A stretch of DNA of 64,000 nucleotides from Candidatus Lariskella endosymbiont of Epinotia ramella (GCF_964019805.1 NZ_OZ026472.1:1054001-1118000), one strand, 5' to 3'; shown: positions 17,704-27,859, counted from the stretch's first letter. A program made the numbers and translations. The notes: generated by a model not told the origin, from the letters alone.

Positions 17704-19251
17704 ATGCAGATAGAACAGCTTCCAATCTTATCATTACTATTGATTGTGCCATTGTGTGGCTTTTTGCTGCTACTACTCATCAAAGAATCGAGTGATAATG
17801 CTTATATAATTAAGTGCTTCGCATCAGTATTTGCTATTGCAAGCTTCTTGTTATCTGTATATCTTTTACTTGTCTTTGATTACTCAGCGGACTCCATGCA
17901 ATTTATCGAGAAGTATGAATGGATGCCGTCTTATAATATATACTATCAACTAGGTATTGATGGCGTATCTCTATATTTTATTCCACTCACGACATTTTTG
18001 ACTTTACTATGCATTGTGATTAGTTGGAATTCTATAAAAAAAGGTGTAAAAAAATACTTTGCTTTATTCTTATTGCTGGAAGCTCTGGTTATAGGTGTTT
18101 TTGTTGCTCAAGATCTTATTTTATTCTACTTATTTTTTGAAGCAGTGCTGATTCCTATGTTTTTAATTATAGGAGTTTGGGGAGGAGAGAATAGAGTCTA
18201 TGCAGCGTATAAATTTTTCTTGTATACGTTTTTTGGCTCTGTTTTAATGCTCATCGGTGTGCTCTACATATATTTCACAACGGAAATTAGCGATATGCAA
18301 GAGATTGTGCATATATTGCCACAGTATACTCTTGATACTCAAAAGTGGCTTTGGATAGCATTTTTCATATCGTTTGCAATAAAGATTCCTATGTGGCCTG
18401 TTCATACTTGGCTTCCTGATGCGCATGTTCAAGCGCCAACTGCAGGTTCTGTTATGCTAGCTGGGATTTTGCTTAAGATGGGTGGATATGGTTTCTTGAG
18501 ATTTTCTGTTCCTATGCTTCCGATGGCTTCACAATACTTTGCCGACTTGGTTTTTGTTCTAAGCATCATTGCTGTAATATATACGTCTTTTGTTGCATTG
18601 GTACAATCTGACATGAAGAAGTTAATCGCTTATTCTTCAGTTGCGCATATGGGTTATGTTACTGCTGGAATCTTTACTCTGCAGCCTGAAGGAGTATGTG
18701 GTGCTGTTTTCCAAATGATTAGCCATGGACTAATTTCTTCAGGTTTATTTGTGTGCGTTGGTGTGCTTTATGAACGTGCTCATACTAAGGAAATTAAGTT
18801 TTATAGCGGTTTGGCTGAGAGGATGCCGAGTTTTGCATTGTTTTTAGTGTTATTATCTTTTGCATCGTGTGGTCTTCCTGGCACTTCAGGTTTTATAGGT
18901 GAATTTGCGATTCTTGCATCTACATTTGATTATAGTCATATATATGGTGCATTGATGGCTCTTGGTATGGTGCTTGGTGCTGCATATATGTTATGGCTGG
19001 TTGCTCGTGTTGTATTTGGTAATTTAAACTCAAATGTGAATGCGATCAAAGATTGTGTATCGCTTGAAAAATTTGTGCTTTCTTCTCTTGCTATTGTTGT
19101 TGTGGCTATTGGCATATATCCAAGCATTATAACAAGTGGCATACAACAGTCGACCTGGAAAATCGTTGAGCCATTTGCAGTTTCGATGCAAAATTCAGGG
19201 ATCTCCGATGAGTTGATTTCTGTGTTGCAGATAAAATCAAATAAAAAGTAA
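17704..19251 (+). CDS. nuoM: NADH-quinone oxidoreductase subunit M
   Basis: 515 aa, antiporter-like subunit (ND4 homologue). Recognised by YQLGIDGVSLYFIPLTTFLTLL, LFYLFFEAVLIPMFLIIGVWGG, IKIPMWPVHTWLPDAHVQAPTAGSVMLAGILLKMGGYGFLRF and ISHGLISSGLFVCVGVLYERAHTKEI. The conserved Glu of the first half-channel (FFEAVLIPM) and the Lys (AIKIPMWPVH) are intact. A 185-base spacer separates it from nuoN, longer than other gaps in the block and without a gene. Confidence 0.96.
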   Translation: MQIEQLPILSLLLIVPLCGFLLLLLIKESSDNAYIIKCFASVFAIASFLLSVYLLLVFDYSADSMQFIEKYEWMPSYNIYYQLGIDGVSLYFIPLTTFLTLLCIVISWNSIKKGVKKYFALFLLLEALVIGVFVAQDLILFYLFFEAVLIPMFLIIGVWGGENRVYAAYKFFLYTFFGSVLMLIGVLYIYFTTEISDMQEIVHILPQYTLDTQKWLWIAFFISFAIKIPMWPVHTWLPDAHVQAPTAGSVMLAGILLKMGGYGFLRFSVPMLPMASQYFADLVFVLSIIAVIYTSFVALVQSDMKKLIAYSSVAHMGYVTAGIFTLQPEGVCGAVFQMISHGLISSGLFVCVGVLYERAHTKEIKFYSGLAERMPSFALFLVLLSFASCGLPGTSGFIGEFAILASTFDYSHIYGALMALGMVLGAAYMLWLVARVVFGNLNSNVNAIKDCVSLEKFVLSSLAIVVVAIGIYPSIITSGIQQSTWKIVEPFAVSMQNSGISDELISVLQIKSNKK

Positions 19252-19436
19252 ATTATGATTTTGGCTGTTTACATGGGTTTATATGTTATCTGAAGTAATT
19301 ATTTACTTTGCAATGGTGATATAAAATCACAAAAGAAGTAGTCAGAGATTCGACCGTTATGATTGCTATAAATAAGGCTTTTTCTACCTTGTTTTAAGGA
19401 GTAGTATTTTAGAAATACAAATATTTATTAAAAACG

Positions 19437-20999
19437 ATGAGTTATATTTTACGTGATATAGATATATTGATCCCGGAAGCGATTCTAGTACTAGGTACTA
19501 TCATGACGCTGCTCTACGGAATATTTTGTAGAGGAAGTAATATATCCACGTCTAATTCGCAGAATTCTGCACTCTGTAGCGGATTTTCCAATTTTAGCGA
19601 GAGAAATGTTGTATTTTCTAGGCATGTAGGGTATCTCTCTATAGCAATGTTATTTGTGACACTGTTTTTTCTACATTTAATCTCAGGAGTTGAGAAGACA
19701 GCATTGGAAAATAGCATAGAAAGCAATTCTTTTGTTGTAAGTGCGAAGTATATTATATTGCTATCTGTGATAGGTAGTATGTTGATAGCTGTTTCTTCCG
19801 ATAATATAAAGAAAATGCCATTTGAAGTTTTTGTACTGATGTTATTTTCTACTGTTGGAATGATGCTAGTTATTAGCTCTAATGATTTACTTGTGCTTTA
19901 CCTTGCTCTTGAGCTAATGAGTCTTGCTACTTATGTTATAGTTGCTTACCTACGAGATAGTCCTACAGCTTCTGAGGCTGCGCTCAAATATTTCATATTA
20001 GGTGCGCTAGCTTCTGGTATCTATCTATTCGGCTGCTCCATGATATATGGTTTTGCTGGAAGTATCAATTTTGATAGTATAGGAGAATATTATCTAAGTT
20101 CTAGCGCGGCAAGTGCAAGTTTAAGCGCACAGGATGGTGCTTTGAGCAGTGTGCCAATTGGTTTTATAGTTGGGATGGTGTTAATATTAGTCGCATTTTG
20201 TTTTAAAATGTCGGCTGCTCCTTTTCATATGTGGACACCTGATGTTTACCAAGGTTCTCCTACAATAGTTACGACTTTTATAGCAACTGCTTCTAAAGCA
20301 GCCGTTGTGTTATTTTTTATAAAATTGTTGTATGGAGTAATGTTTGACTTGGTTGAAGAGTGGCAGAGAATAGCAATATTTACTTCCATCGCTTCGCTTG
20401 CTATAGGATCATTTGGTGCTATTATGCAGCAAAACATAAAAAGGCTTATAGCATATAGCAGCATAGCACACATAGGATTTATTATTCTTGCGATTGCATC
20501 AAGCGATTTTGCTGGTATACACAGCGCAGTTACTTACACCATTATATATCTTGTAATGACTGCGACAATCTTTGCAATACTTTTTGCACTGCGTTTTAAA
20601 AACGGAGAAGAAAAGGAAAATATCAAACAGCTTGCTGGACTCGGCAAGAATAATCCTGTGCTTGCTTTCTCTATATCTGTTATTATGTTTTCTATGGCTG
20701 GGGTACCACCGTTTGCAGGCTTTTTTGCAAAATTCTTTGTTTTGTTGAGTGTTGTGAAGCAGGAACTATATCCAGCTGCTGTGTTTGCTGTTGTTTGTGC
20801 AGCCGTTAGTAGTTTTTATTACTTAAGAGTTGTTAAAGTCATGTATTTTGATGACGGTGATTCAGATAATCTGGAGTTAAAGAGTTTGTTGTTAAAATTT
20901 ATGATTTTGCTTGGCGTATTGTTCAATATGCTTTATATAATGGTTCCTGAGGTTATATCAAAATTCGTAGAAGTAGGCGCTTTGAAGCTTTGGGAATAA
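19437..20999 (+). CDS. nuoN: NADH-quinone oxidoreductase subunit N
   Basis: 520 aa, antiporter-like subunit (ND2 homologue). Signature stretches: LLVLYLALELMSLATYVIVAYLR, SEAALKYFILGALASGIYLFGCSMIYGFAGS, FKMSAAPFHMWTPDVYQGSPTIVTTFIATASKAAVV and LIAYSSIAHIGFIILAIAS. Starts at ATG 19437. Last gene of the complex I block; the following aminotransferase gene begins 17 bases after its stop and is likely co-transcribed. Confidence 0.96.
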   Translation: MSYILRDIDILIPEAILVLGTIMTLLYGIFCRGSNISTSNSQNSALCSGFSNFSERNVVFSRHVGYLSIAMLFVTLFFLHLISGVEKTALENSIESNSFVVSAKYIILLSVIGSMLIAVSSDNIKKMPFEVFVLMLFSTVGMMLVISSNDLLVLYLALELMSLATYVIVAYLRDSPTASEAALKYFILGALASGIYLFGCSMIYGFAGSINFDSIGEYYLSSSAASASLSAQDGALSSVPIGFIVGMVLILVAFCFKMSAAPFHMWTPDVYQGSPTIVTTFIATASKAAVVLFFIKLLYGVMFDLVEEWQRIAIFTSIASLAIGSFGAIMQQNIKRLIAYSSIAHIGFIILAIASSDFAGIHSAVTYTIIYLVMTATIFAILFALRFKNGEEKENIKQLAGLGKNNPVLAFSISVIMFSMAGVPPFAGFFAKFFVLLSVVKQELYPAAVFAVVCAAVSSFYYLRVVKVMYFDDGDSDNLELKSLLLKFMILLGVLFNMLYIMVPEVISKFVEVGALKLWE

Positions 21000-21016
21000 T
21001 TTTTTTTCGTTTTTAT

Positions 21017-22225
21017 ATGAATAATATGTTGATTGCAGAGCATTTGAAAAAAATAAAGGAATCTCCGACTTTAGCTGTTGCAGAAAAAGCTGCAAACATG
21101 AAGTCTTCAGGACTGCATGTTATAAGCTTGAGTACTGGAGAGCCAGATTTTGATACTCCAGAACATGTAAAAGAGGCTGCAGTTACTGCAATTAGAGCTG
21201 GGAAGACAAAGTATACTGCTGTAGATGGCACTGCAGAGTTAAAAAGCGCTATATCGCATAAATTTTCTAAAGAGAATAATATAAGCTATAGTAATAATGA
21301 AATTATAGTATGTACTGGTGCTAAGCAGGTTATATATAATGCTTTTGTTGCTACTTTAGATCCAGGTGATGAGGTGATAATTCCAGCACCTTTTTGGGTT
21401 TCATATCCAGACATGGTATTGCTTGCTCAAGGTGTGCCTAAGGTTGTGCAGTGTGGCATTGAAAATAATTTTAAATTATTACCATCTCAGCTGGAGAAAG
21501 CGATTACTTCTAGAACTAAGTGGTTGTTATTAAACTCTCCAAGTAATCCTGTTGGTTCTGCATATACTGAATCGGAGTTAAGAGATTTGATGGACGTTGT
21601 ATCTAAACATGAAAATATGAATGTTCTTTCAGATGATATATATGAGCATGTAGTATTTAACAATTTCAAATTCTCAACTCCAGCTGAGGTTGTGCCTCAC
21701 TTAAAAGATAGAATTCTCACTGTTAACGGTGTTTCTAAGTCTTATGCTATGACTGGTTGGAGGATAGGTTACGGTGCAGGTAATAAGAAGTTAATAAAAG
21801 CAATGTCTATGATACAATCGCAGAGCACTTCTAATCCATGCTCTATTAGTCAGGCTGCTGCGGTTGCTGCACTTTTGGGGCCTCAGGATTGCGTTAAGCA
21901 AGGAGCTGCTCTTTTTGAAGAGCGCCTTACTTTAGTAAATAAATTATTAAAGGATTTTCCTGCTCTCAGTTATGTTATACCAGATGGAGCATTTTATTTA
22001 TTTATAAGTTGTACGTTTGCGATTGGGAAAAAATCAAGTAGCGGTAGGAAGATAGCTAATGACATAGATTTTGCTTCTGGACTTCTGGAAGAAGGTCTTG
22101 TTGCTGTAGTTCCTGGAAGTGCTTTTGGGATGCCAAGTTACTTTAGAATCTCATTTGCAACAAGTAACGAGAATTTAAGAGTTGCTTGCAGTAGGATTTT
22201 AGATTATTGCGCTTCAATTGTTTAG
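21017..22225 (+). CDS. aatA: aspartate aminotransferase (class I PLP enzyme)
   Basis: About 402 aa, fold-type I aminotransferase that interconverts aspartate/2-oxoglutarate and oxaloacetate/glutamate. Visible motifs: LSTGEPDFDTPEHVKEAA, GKTKYTAVDGTAELKSAI, the substrate and cofactor region LNSPSNPVGSAYTESEL, DDIYEHVVF, and the PLP-lysine motif NGVSKSYAMTGWRIGYGAG. C-terminal arginine region YFRISFATSNENL. The ATG at 21017 is chosen; an in-frame TTG at 20990 overlaps nuoN and is less likely. It sits 17 bases behind nuoN. Confidence 0.93.
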   Translation: MNNMLIAEHLKKIKESPTLAVAEKAANMKSSGLHVISLSTGEPDFDTPEHVKEAAVTAIRAGKTKYTAVDGTAELKSAISHKFSKENNISYSNNEIIVCTGAKQVIYNAFVATLDPGDEVIIPAPFWVSYPDMVLLAQGVPKVVQCGIENNFKLLPSQLEKAITSRTKWLLLNSPSNPVGSAYTESELRDLMDVVSKHENMNVLSDDIYEHVVFNNFKFSTPAEVVPHLKDRILTVNGVSKSYAMTGWRIGYGAGNKKLIKAMSMIQSQSTSNPCSISQAAAVAALLGPQDCVKQGAALFEERLTLVNKLLKDFPALSYVIPDGAFYLFISCTFAIGKKSSSGRKIANDIDFASGLLEEGLVAVVPGSAFGMPSYFRISFATSNENLRVACSRILDYCASIV

Positions 22226-22501
22226 TCCTACTTACATTTTAAGTCATATTGTTTTGCATGAAAATTATTGTAGTGTCGCAGGATTTTTACTGGATTATAT
22301 AGTAGAAGTGTTGCATAATACGTGCTGCGTCAGTTCCTTATACACATGATTTAATAGCGGTTGCTGGACGACATCTTAGTTCCGCCTATTTTGCGCTTAT
22401 TTTTGCAGTTTATGTGTAGAATAAATGACAAGTATTTATCAAGCAAGCGTGTGTTTTGCTGATTACATTAATTTATAACAGTTTTGTAGGGGTTTATTTA
22501 G

Positions 22502-22771
22502 ATGTCGATAAAAAAAGAAGATAAAGCTTCTTTGATTAAGGAGTATGGGAGTTCTTCCACAGATACTGGGTCGCCTGAGGTTCAATGTGCTGTTTTTACT
22601 GCACAAATAAAGGCACTTACTGGGCACTTTAATGCGAATCCTAAGGATTTTCAGGCACGCAGAGGGTTGCTTGTTATTGTAAATAAGCGTAAGAGATTAC
22701 TTGCATATGTTAAAAGTAAAAATCCAGCAAGACATAAAGCGCTTATAACAAGACTTGGGTTGCGTAAATAA
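22502..22771 (+). CDS. rpsO: 30S ribosomal protein S15
   Basis: 89 aa, full length. Contains the family signature EYGSSSTDTGSPEVQCAVFTAQIKALTGHFNANPKDFQARRGLLVIVNKRKRLLAYVKSKN, which binds the central domain of 16S rRNA. AGGGG precedes the ATG by about 10 bases. In most proteobacteria pnp follows directly and S15 represses its own synthesis at the mRNA level; here pnp is 2.6 kb away. Confidence 0.97.
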   Translation: MSIKKEDKASLIKEYGSSSTDTGSPEVQCAVFTAQIKALTGHFNANPKDFQARRGLLVIVNKRKRLLAYVKSKNPARHKALITRLGLRK

Positions 22772-22920
22772 GCTTACTGATCTAGAGGAAAAGGTGCTTG
22801 AGTTTGAGTGTAGTATCTCTGCCTTGTGTAGTTGTGCTTTTGTTCAGAGACGTGATAATGATTCTGCAGTTGAGTTGCTTATAGCTTTAATTAGTCGCTT
22901 GCGCCATAACTTTCTAAGCA

Positions 22921-23145
22921 TAGGATTGATATTGGCTTGCAAGCAATTATGATGCACTGAAAGTCCAACAGAAAAAGTGGCAAAGTTGTCAAAACCCTTA
23001 TGGATTTTGTTAAGTAGTATTTGCAAGTATAAGAAATGATATATCCGAAAATTAGTGAATGGCCGCTTCCAAAGCTAATTTTTGTACATTCGACTTTCCG
23101 CAAAAATTTATTTGCATAGCAAATCGATTTGTGACGGGCAGACTA
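22921..23145 (+). repeat. 225-bp dispersed repeat (MITE-like) with palindromic end
   Basis: The right end is a palindrome: GACTTTCCGCAAAAATTTA...GCATAGC...AAATCGATTTGTGACGGGCAGACTA. The left part contains GTCCAACAGAAAAAG and CAAAACCCTTATGGATTTTG. A homologous copy lies inverted at 56510-56750 and a diverged one at 12516-12763. The terminal motif AGTC..(T)CCG..AAAAA recurs at both ends, as expected of a non-autonomous transposon. Confidence 0.6.
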
Positions 23146-23519
23146 ATTAAATTTGGTGAAGTTAATAATATCAAGTTGTTACACTCACTAATATATTTTA
23201 CCTTTGAGATATATTGAAAGAATAGCAAAAATTTCAAGGGATGTAGTGTGCATAATATGTTAATGATTGAGTGACTTTAGAAGAACTAAGTTTTGTTAAG
23301 AAGTGAAAAATTGAGTGGAGCACAACTTGTTTAAAGCTTTTGGGATTATAAAAAGTAAAGCATAATAAAATCTTTACTTAAACGTATAAATGATGCTTTC
23401 TTTGCACTTTAGTGTAAATCCTGAAGGTTTTTAGTGATATAAGTGTGTGACTGGTCATTATGAGCACTAAATTTTTTAAGGTGCAAGTTGATTATCTCTT
23501 TTTTCTGTGAGACTAAACC

Positions 23520-23640
23520 TGTGGTATGCCTCAAGTAAATGAAGAGTTGATATTGATTATATTATATATGGAGTTAATTTTCGAAAAGAGCTAGGAAGAA
23601 TGGTGACACATGTGTATACAAGATTACATCAGTAGCATTT
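23520..23640 (-). repeat. dispersed repeat, ACCAACTCTTCATTT family
   Basis: Forward sequence GGTATGCCTCAAGTAAATG, AAGAGTTGATATT, then AAAAGAGCTAGGAAGAATGG. The reverse complement matches 27768-27852 (CTTCCTAGCTCTTTTTG ... ATACCAACTCTTCATTTGCC ... GCGGTAT). Other partial copies are at 29640-29700 and 58250-58283. Confidence 0.5.
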
Positions 23641-25349
23641 TAACAACGCTAATTTTGAAAAGTATGACTAGTATATGACACTGTTGTGCTCGCGTGCAGT
23701 GCTTATTATATAAGATTTTTTGCGAGTTGTTTGAATGTTTTTCTATTTTAGCTTCAGTTGGCTGTCTTAGCGTCATAAGTGTAGGAATGCTTAGCTGAAA
23801 AGCAGGTATTTTTAACAGATACCTGTGAAAGTATTGTTTACACTTAGATATAAAGCTGATGATTAAAGATGTATTGAATCTTTTTATCTATTTTAAGCTT
23901 ATATTCTTATCTGTACATTTTGCTTTTTTATATTGCCTTTTTTTCTTCACTGATTAGGCGAGTGATATTATATATAACAACGGTGTTCAACACGTGTTGG
24001 CATATATAGTAGTTGATATGTTTTAGAGCTTGTTTAGATGCTTTATTATTTTGACTTGAGTTTTAGAGTATTGTTGCTTTGAAATTATATTATGAAATTC
24101 ACATAGTATATGATCTATATGCAGAATGCTTATATTCCTCTATATGAGTAGAAGTTTTCGAGAATATTTTTTGAAGATGTATGAGTTGCGATAATGTAAG
24201 CTTTTGGCATAATATAATTTATTTATACTAAGGGCTTCATGAGTTGTTCATATATTTTGTAAATAGATATTTGTCTTATACAAAGCGTTTAATAAGTTTA
24301 ATTAATTGTATTACTTAATGTATATACTAAGACTGATCTTAAAAAAAAATGTAGAACAGGAAATTTAAGCAGCTTTAATATGTTTTATATGTATAAGTGA
24401 ATCGAATTTCGCGTTCGACAATCTAAAAATAAACTTGTATACTGCTTGCAAATAAAGGTTGGTATTTTGCCAGAGTGGTTATAAATTCTTACTTTGAAAG
24501 TTGCTTCAAAAAAGTGTAGATTTTTGACATGGTATGTCAAAATATCGGAGTTTGTTATAGAAGTATGAAACGAGTTTTGTGGAGGTTGTCTTGTATTTGT
24601 TGTGCTTTTAACTTTCTAAAAGTGCTAGATCACATAATCTAGCTTGCGCAATATGTGCTAGTGAAATCCGGTGTACTGGTTATGTCTTGTGTTATTGCTG
24701 TTTTTGTTTTAAAAAATTTATCTATAAAATTTGGGTTTTGCTGCTTGTTGTATAGAGTGTGTAAGAGTTTTACCCAGATTTAGGTTTAATATTTTTAAGG
24801 TGCTGGCTCTGTATGAATATTTTGAATTTTGTGTCCTGCGTATTGCATTTTAAAGGTGCGAAATTTAGTTATGCTTATTGATAGTTCATATCTAGGATGT
24901 TTTGATATCGTTTGAGTATGAATTCGAAAATCTTCTAAATCGAAATCGCGTAAGTATAAAAATTACTGCTACTTCGATCTTTGCTGCGTTTTTATTTTAT
25001 AAGCTAGGTAATAGTGGAAGATTAAACTGAGGTATTCAATTTCATATGCTTGTCATATTTCGAATGCGGTGCATACAGCTAAAATGATTTATTATTATAG
25101 AGATTTTGTTATCTCAACAGTGTTATAGAAATAAAACTTTATTTTTTATGTGACACATTAAGCTGTGAGCAATTTTATAAATTGACAACGATAAAAAATC
25201 GGCTTATTTGATATAGGCTATATTTTTTGCCTTGTTTTCTTGTAAAATTAACCGATTGCGTCGTATCGTATTAAATATTGAAACATGCTATAGGTGTCAA
25301 GTTATTAAGGTTAATTTATAATTTTTTAGATGTATTGGTAAGGATTTAG

Positions 25350-27599
25350 ATGTTCAATATTGTGACAAAAGAGACAATTTGGGGTAATGCGACTTTAAAG
25401 TTGGAGACTGGAAAAATAGCAAGGCAGGCTAGTGGTGCTGTGATTGTGCAAATGGGTGACACAATGATTCTGGCAACTGTAGTGGCGGAGAAAACACCAA
25501 AGGAAGGGATAGATTTCCTTCCTTTAACTGTAAATTATCAAGAGAAATTTTATGCAGATGGCAGATTTCCTGGTGGTTTTATAAAGAGGGAAGGGAAAAA
25601 TAGCGAGCGTGAAGTTTTAACATCAAGGCTGATCGATAGATCGCTGCGTCCTCTTTTCCCAAAAAATTATCACAATGAAGTTCAGGTTATTTGTACTGTT
25701 CTATCATATGACCCTGAGTATAACCCAGATATTTTATCAGTGATTGGTGCATCAGCTGCTATAGCGATATCAGATATACCTTGCAAAGACGTGATAGCTG
25801 CATCAAGAGTTGGATATACGAATGGTGATTATTTCATACAATTTGCTGCGGCACAGAAAAATCGTAAGGAATTAGATCTTGTTGTTGCTGGAACTGATGA
25901 AGCTATTTTCATGATTGAGTCAGAAGCTGCAGAATTACCACAAGATAAGATGTTAGGGGCAATAGAGTTTGGGCATAGCGAACTCAAAGTCGTTGTAGAT
26001 CTTATCAAGGAATTTGCTAAGGAAATAGGTATAAAAAAATCTGAACATATTGAGCAGAATTATTCTAGCATCCTTAAGCAAGTGAAGGGTCTTGTAGGTA
26101 AGAAGCTTGCTGAAGCATATTTAATTCCAGAAAAGCAGAGTCGTCGTCAAAAAATTGAAGAACTAAAATCTTATGTTCGCGAAAAATGTGCGGAGCAAGA
26201 AGATTTTGCTCCACTGCCATATATGACAGCTTTTGGGTTGTTAGAGCGTGCGATAGTACGTAAAAAAATCTTGGATGATGCTACCCGTATAGATGGAAGA
26301 GGACATGGTGAGATACGCGATATCTCAATAGATATTGATATTCTGCCAAGAGCTCATGGCTCTAGTTTGTTTACTAGAGGAGAGACGCAAGCTTTAGCTG
26401 TTGTGACGCTTGGTACAGCTGATGATGAGCAGATGACTGATGATTTAACAGGGAATAGATTCGAAAACTTTATGTTGCACTACAATTTCCCTGCCTATTC
26501 TGTTGGAGAGGTCGGTGCTTTAAGAGCTCCTGGTAGGAGGGAAATAGGTCATGGTCGTCTGGCGTATAAATCATTTCAATCTGTAATTCCACAAAAAGAA
26601 GATTTTGCTTATACAATAAGGCTTGTATCTGAAGTTACAGAATCTAATGGATCTTCGTCAATGGCGACGGTTTGCGCATCATCTCTTGCGATGATGGCTG
26701 CTGGAATCCCAGTGAAATTGCCAGTAGCTGGTATCGCAATGGGTCTTGTTAAAGAAGGTGAGAAGTTTGCAATTCTCTCTGACATTATGGGTGATGAAGA
26801 TTTTTTAGGAGATATGGATTTTAAAGTTGCTGGAACAAAAGATGGTATTACTGCTCTACAAATGGATATTAAAATTTGCGGCATTAATAGAGACATTATG
26901 GAAAAAGCAATATCTCAAGCTGTTGTTGGCATTAATCATATACTCTCAAAAATGAGTGAAGTTCTCGAGACAACTAGAGCTACGCTTAGTCCTTCTGCTC
27001 CAAGAATTCTTAATATAATGATAGATAAAGAAAAGATTAGAGAGGTGATTGGAGCTGGTGGCAAAGTAATAAGAGAGATTTGCGAAAAAAGTGGTGCGAA
27101 GATAGATGTGGCACCTGATGGGACGTTAACTATATTTGGGCCTAATAAAGATTCTATCGAGATTGCTACAAAAATTATTAAAGATATAGTGACATCGCCT
27201 GAGGTTGGTGGAATATATGATGGCGCTGTTGTAAAGATTACAAATTTTGGTCTTTTTGTTAGGTTTTTAGGGAATTCTGAAGGTATGGTTCATATTAGTG
27301 AGATATGTAATCATTATATTGCTGAAGTTGAGGATGTGCTTCAGGAAGGCGATAAAGTTGTAGTACGCATAGTAGCATTTGAAAAAAATGGAAGGATAAA
27401 GCTCACAATGCGTAATTTGAATCAAATTTATCTTGCTCCTGAAGTTGCTGAAAGACTCGCTAGAGAGCCTGATAGTGGTGTTGAAAGTGGCGATGAGGAG
27501 GCAGTTGTGATTGAAAAGTTTTCTCAAGGGAATCAAGCTCCTAGTCGTCCTTCTAATAATAAGCCACAGCCGCAAACTAGGCGCCGTAGGTTTTTTTAA
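25350..27599 (+). CDS. pnp: polyribonucleotide nucleotidyltransferase (PNPase)
   Basis: 749 aa. A 3'-5' phosphorolytic exoribonuclease and degradosome partner. Two RNase PH domains (about residues 1-210 and 310-540, the second with RAHGSSLFTRGETQALAVVTLGT, FMLHYNFPAYSVGEVG and MGDEDFLGDMDFKVAGT), then a KH domain (IDKEKIREVIGAGGKVIREICEKSGAKIDV, about 555-615) and an S1 domain (GGIYDGAVVKITNFGLFVRFLGNSEGMVHISEI, about 622-690). The tail is charged and ends in Arg-rich RRRRFF. AAGGA stands 8 bases before the ATG. Complete and apparently functional. Confidence 0.98.
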   Translation: MFNIVTKETIWGNATLKLETGKIARQASGAVIVQMGDTMILATVVAEKTPKEGIDFLPLTVNYQEKFYADGRFPGGFIKREGKNSEREVLTSRLIDRSLRPLFPKNYHNEVQVICTVLSYDPEYNPDILSVIGASAAIAISDIPCKDVIAASRVGYTNGDYFIQFAAAQKNRKELDLVVAGTDEAIFMIESEAAELPQDKMLGAIEFGHSELKVVVDLIKEFAKEIGIKKSEHIEQNYSSILKQVKGLVGKKLAEAYLIPEKQSRRQKIEELKSYVREKCAEQEDFAPLPYMTAFGLLERAIVRKKILDDATRIDGRGHGEIRDISIDIDILPRAHGSSLFTRGETQALAVVTLGTADDEQMTDDLTGNRFENFMLHYNFPAYSVGEVGALRAPGRREIGHGRLAYKSFQSVIPQKEDFAYTIRLVSEVTESNGSSSMATVCASSLAMMAAGIPVKLPVAGIAMGLVKEGEKFAILSDIMGDEDFLGDMDFKVAGTKDGITALQMDIKICGINRDIMEKAISQAVVGINHILSKMSEVLETTRATLSPSAPRILNIMIDKEKIREVIGAGGKVIREICEKSGAKIDVAPDGTLTIFGPNKDSIEIATKIIKDIVTSPEVGGIYDGAVVKITNFGLFVRFLGNSEGMVHISEICNHYIAEVEDVLQEGDKVVVRIVAFEKNGRIKLTMRNLNQIYLAPEVAERLAREPDSGVESGDEEAVVIEKFSQGNQAPSRPSNNKPQPQTRRRRFF

Positions 27600-27643
27600 A
27601 GCTTGTGCACTTTAGGTTCTGTTGTATTAAGTAATTGTTTATA

Positions 27644-27696
27644 GTCTATCCGTCAAAAATTTATTTGCTATGCAAATCAATTTTTGGTGGACGGAC
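27644..27696. repeat. near-perfect palindromic repeat
   Basis: About 53 bp: GTCTATCCGTCAAAAATTTA..TTTGC on the left, TAT in the centre, GCAAATCAATTTTTGGTGG then ACGGAC on the right. The arms pair over most of their length. It is the cleanest member of the family also seen at 5285, 23093, 46415/46735 (split) and 56510. It could act as a terminator-like hairpin for pnp. Confidence 0.65.
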
Positions 27697-27859
27697 GAAG
27701 TAATATGAAAAATGAAGCAAAAAAGGTCTGCGCAAGTGGCTTTGCGAGTAGTGCGTACACATGCGTCTCCTATCCTTCCTAGCTCTTTTTGAAGTCTAAC
27801 TTTGTATATACGCAAGTTAAATACCAACTCTTCATTTGCCTGCGGTATATAGCTTGATT
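27697..27859. repeat. composite of two other dispersed repeats
   Basis: 27699-27760 matches the AATCAGGC family (GAAGTAATATGAAAAATG, AAAGGTCTGCGCAAGTGGC). 27768-27852 is the best copy of the ATACCAACTCTTCATTT family. With the palindrome to the left, three repeat types lie end to end in the space between pnp and the adenylation gene. Confidence 0.5.

Larger units (their letters stand above)
22772..25349. other. 2.6-kb non-coding stretch between rpsO and pnp
   Basis: No plausible gene on either strand. The short frames at the left end have no family resemblance, and right of about 23240 no frame of 60 codons exists. It holds a 225-bp dispersed repeat (22921-23145), an inverted copy of the CTTCCTAGCTCTTTT/AAGAGTTG repeat (23520-23640), a small hairpin at 24624-24643 (GCTAGAT/ATCTAGC), and otherwise T- and G-rich decayed sequence. 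A TTGACA at 25182-25187 could be a -35 box for pnp, though its -10 (TATTTG after 17 bases) is weak. Confidence 0.6.

Noticed and set aside
22755-22952. 65-codon frame overlapping the end of rpsO
   Set aside because: Starts inside rpsO without a ribosome binding site, no family resemblance, and runs into a repeat.
24465-24490. GCCAGAGTGGTTATAAATTC, resembling the start of a Ser/Leu tRNA
   Set aside because: No matching acceptor arm, anticodon stem or T-loop (GGTTCRANNCC) follows, so no tRNA.
25182-25210. TTGACA as a pnp promoter
   Set aside because: The -10 box at correct spacing (TATTTG) is weak; mentioned in the gap entry but not called as a promoter.
26609-26896. minus-strand frame inside pnp
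   Set aside because: Shadow of the conserved pnp coding region.
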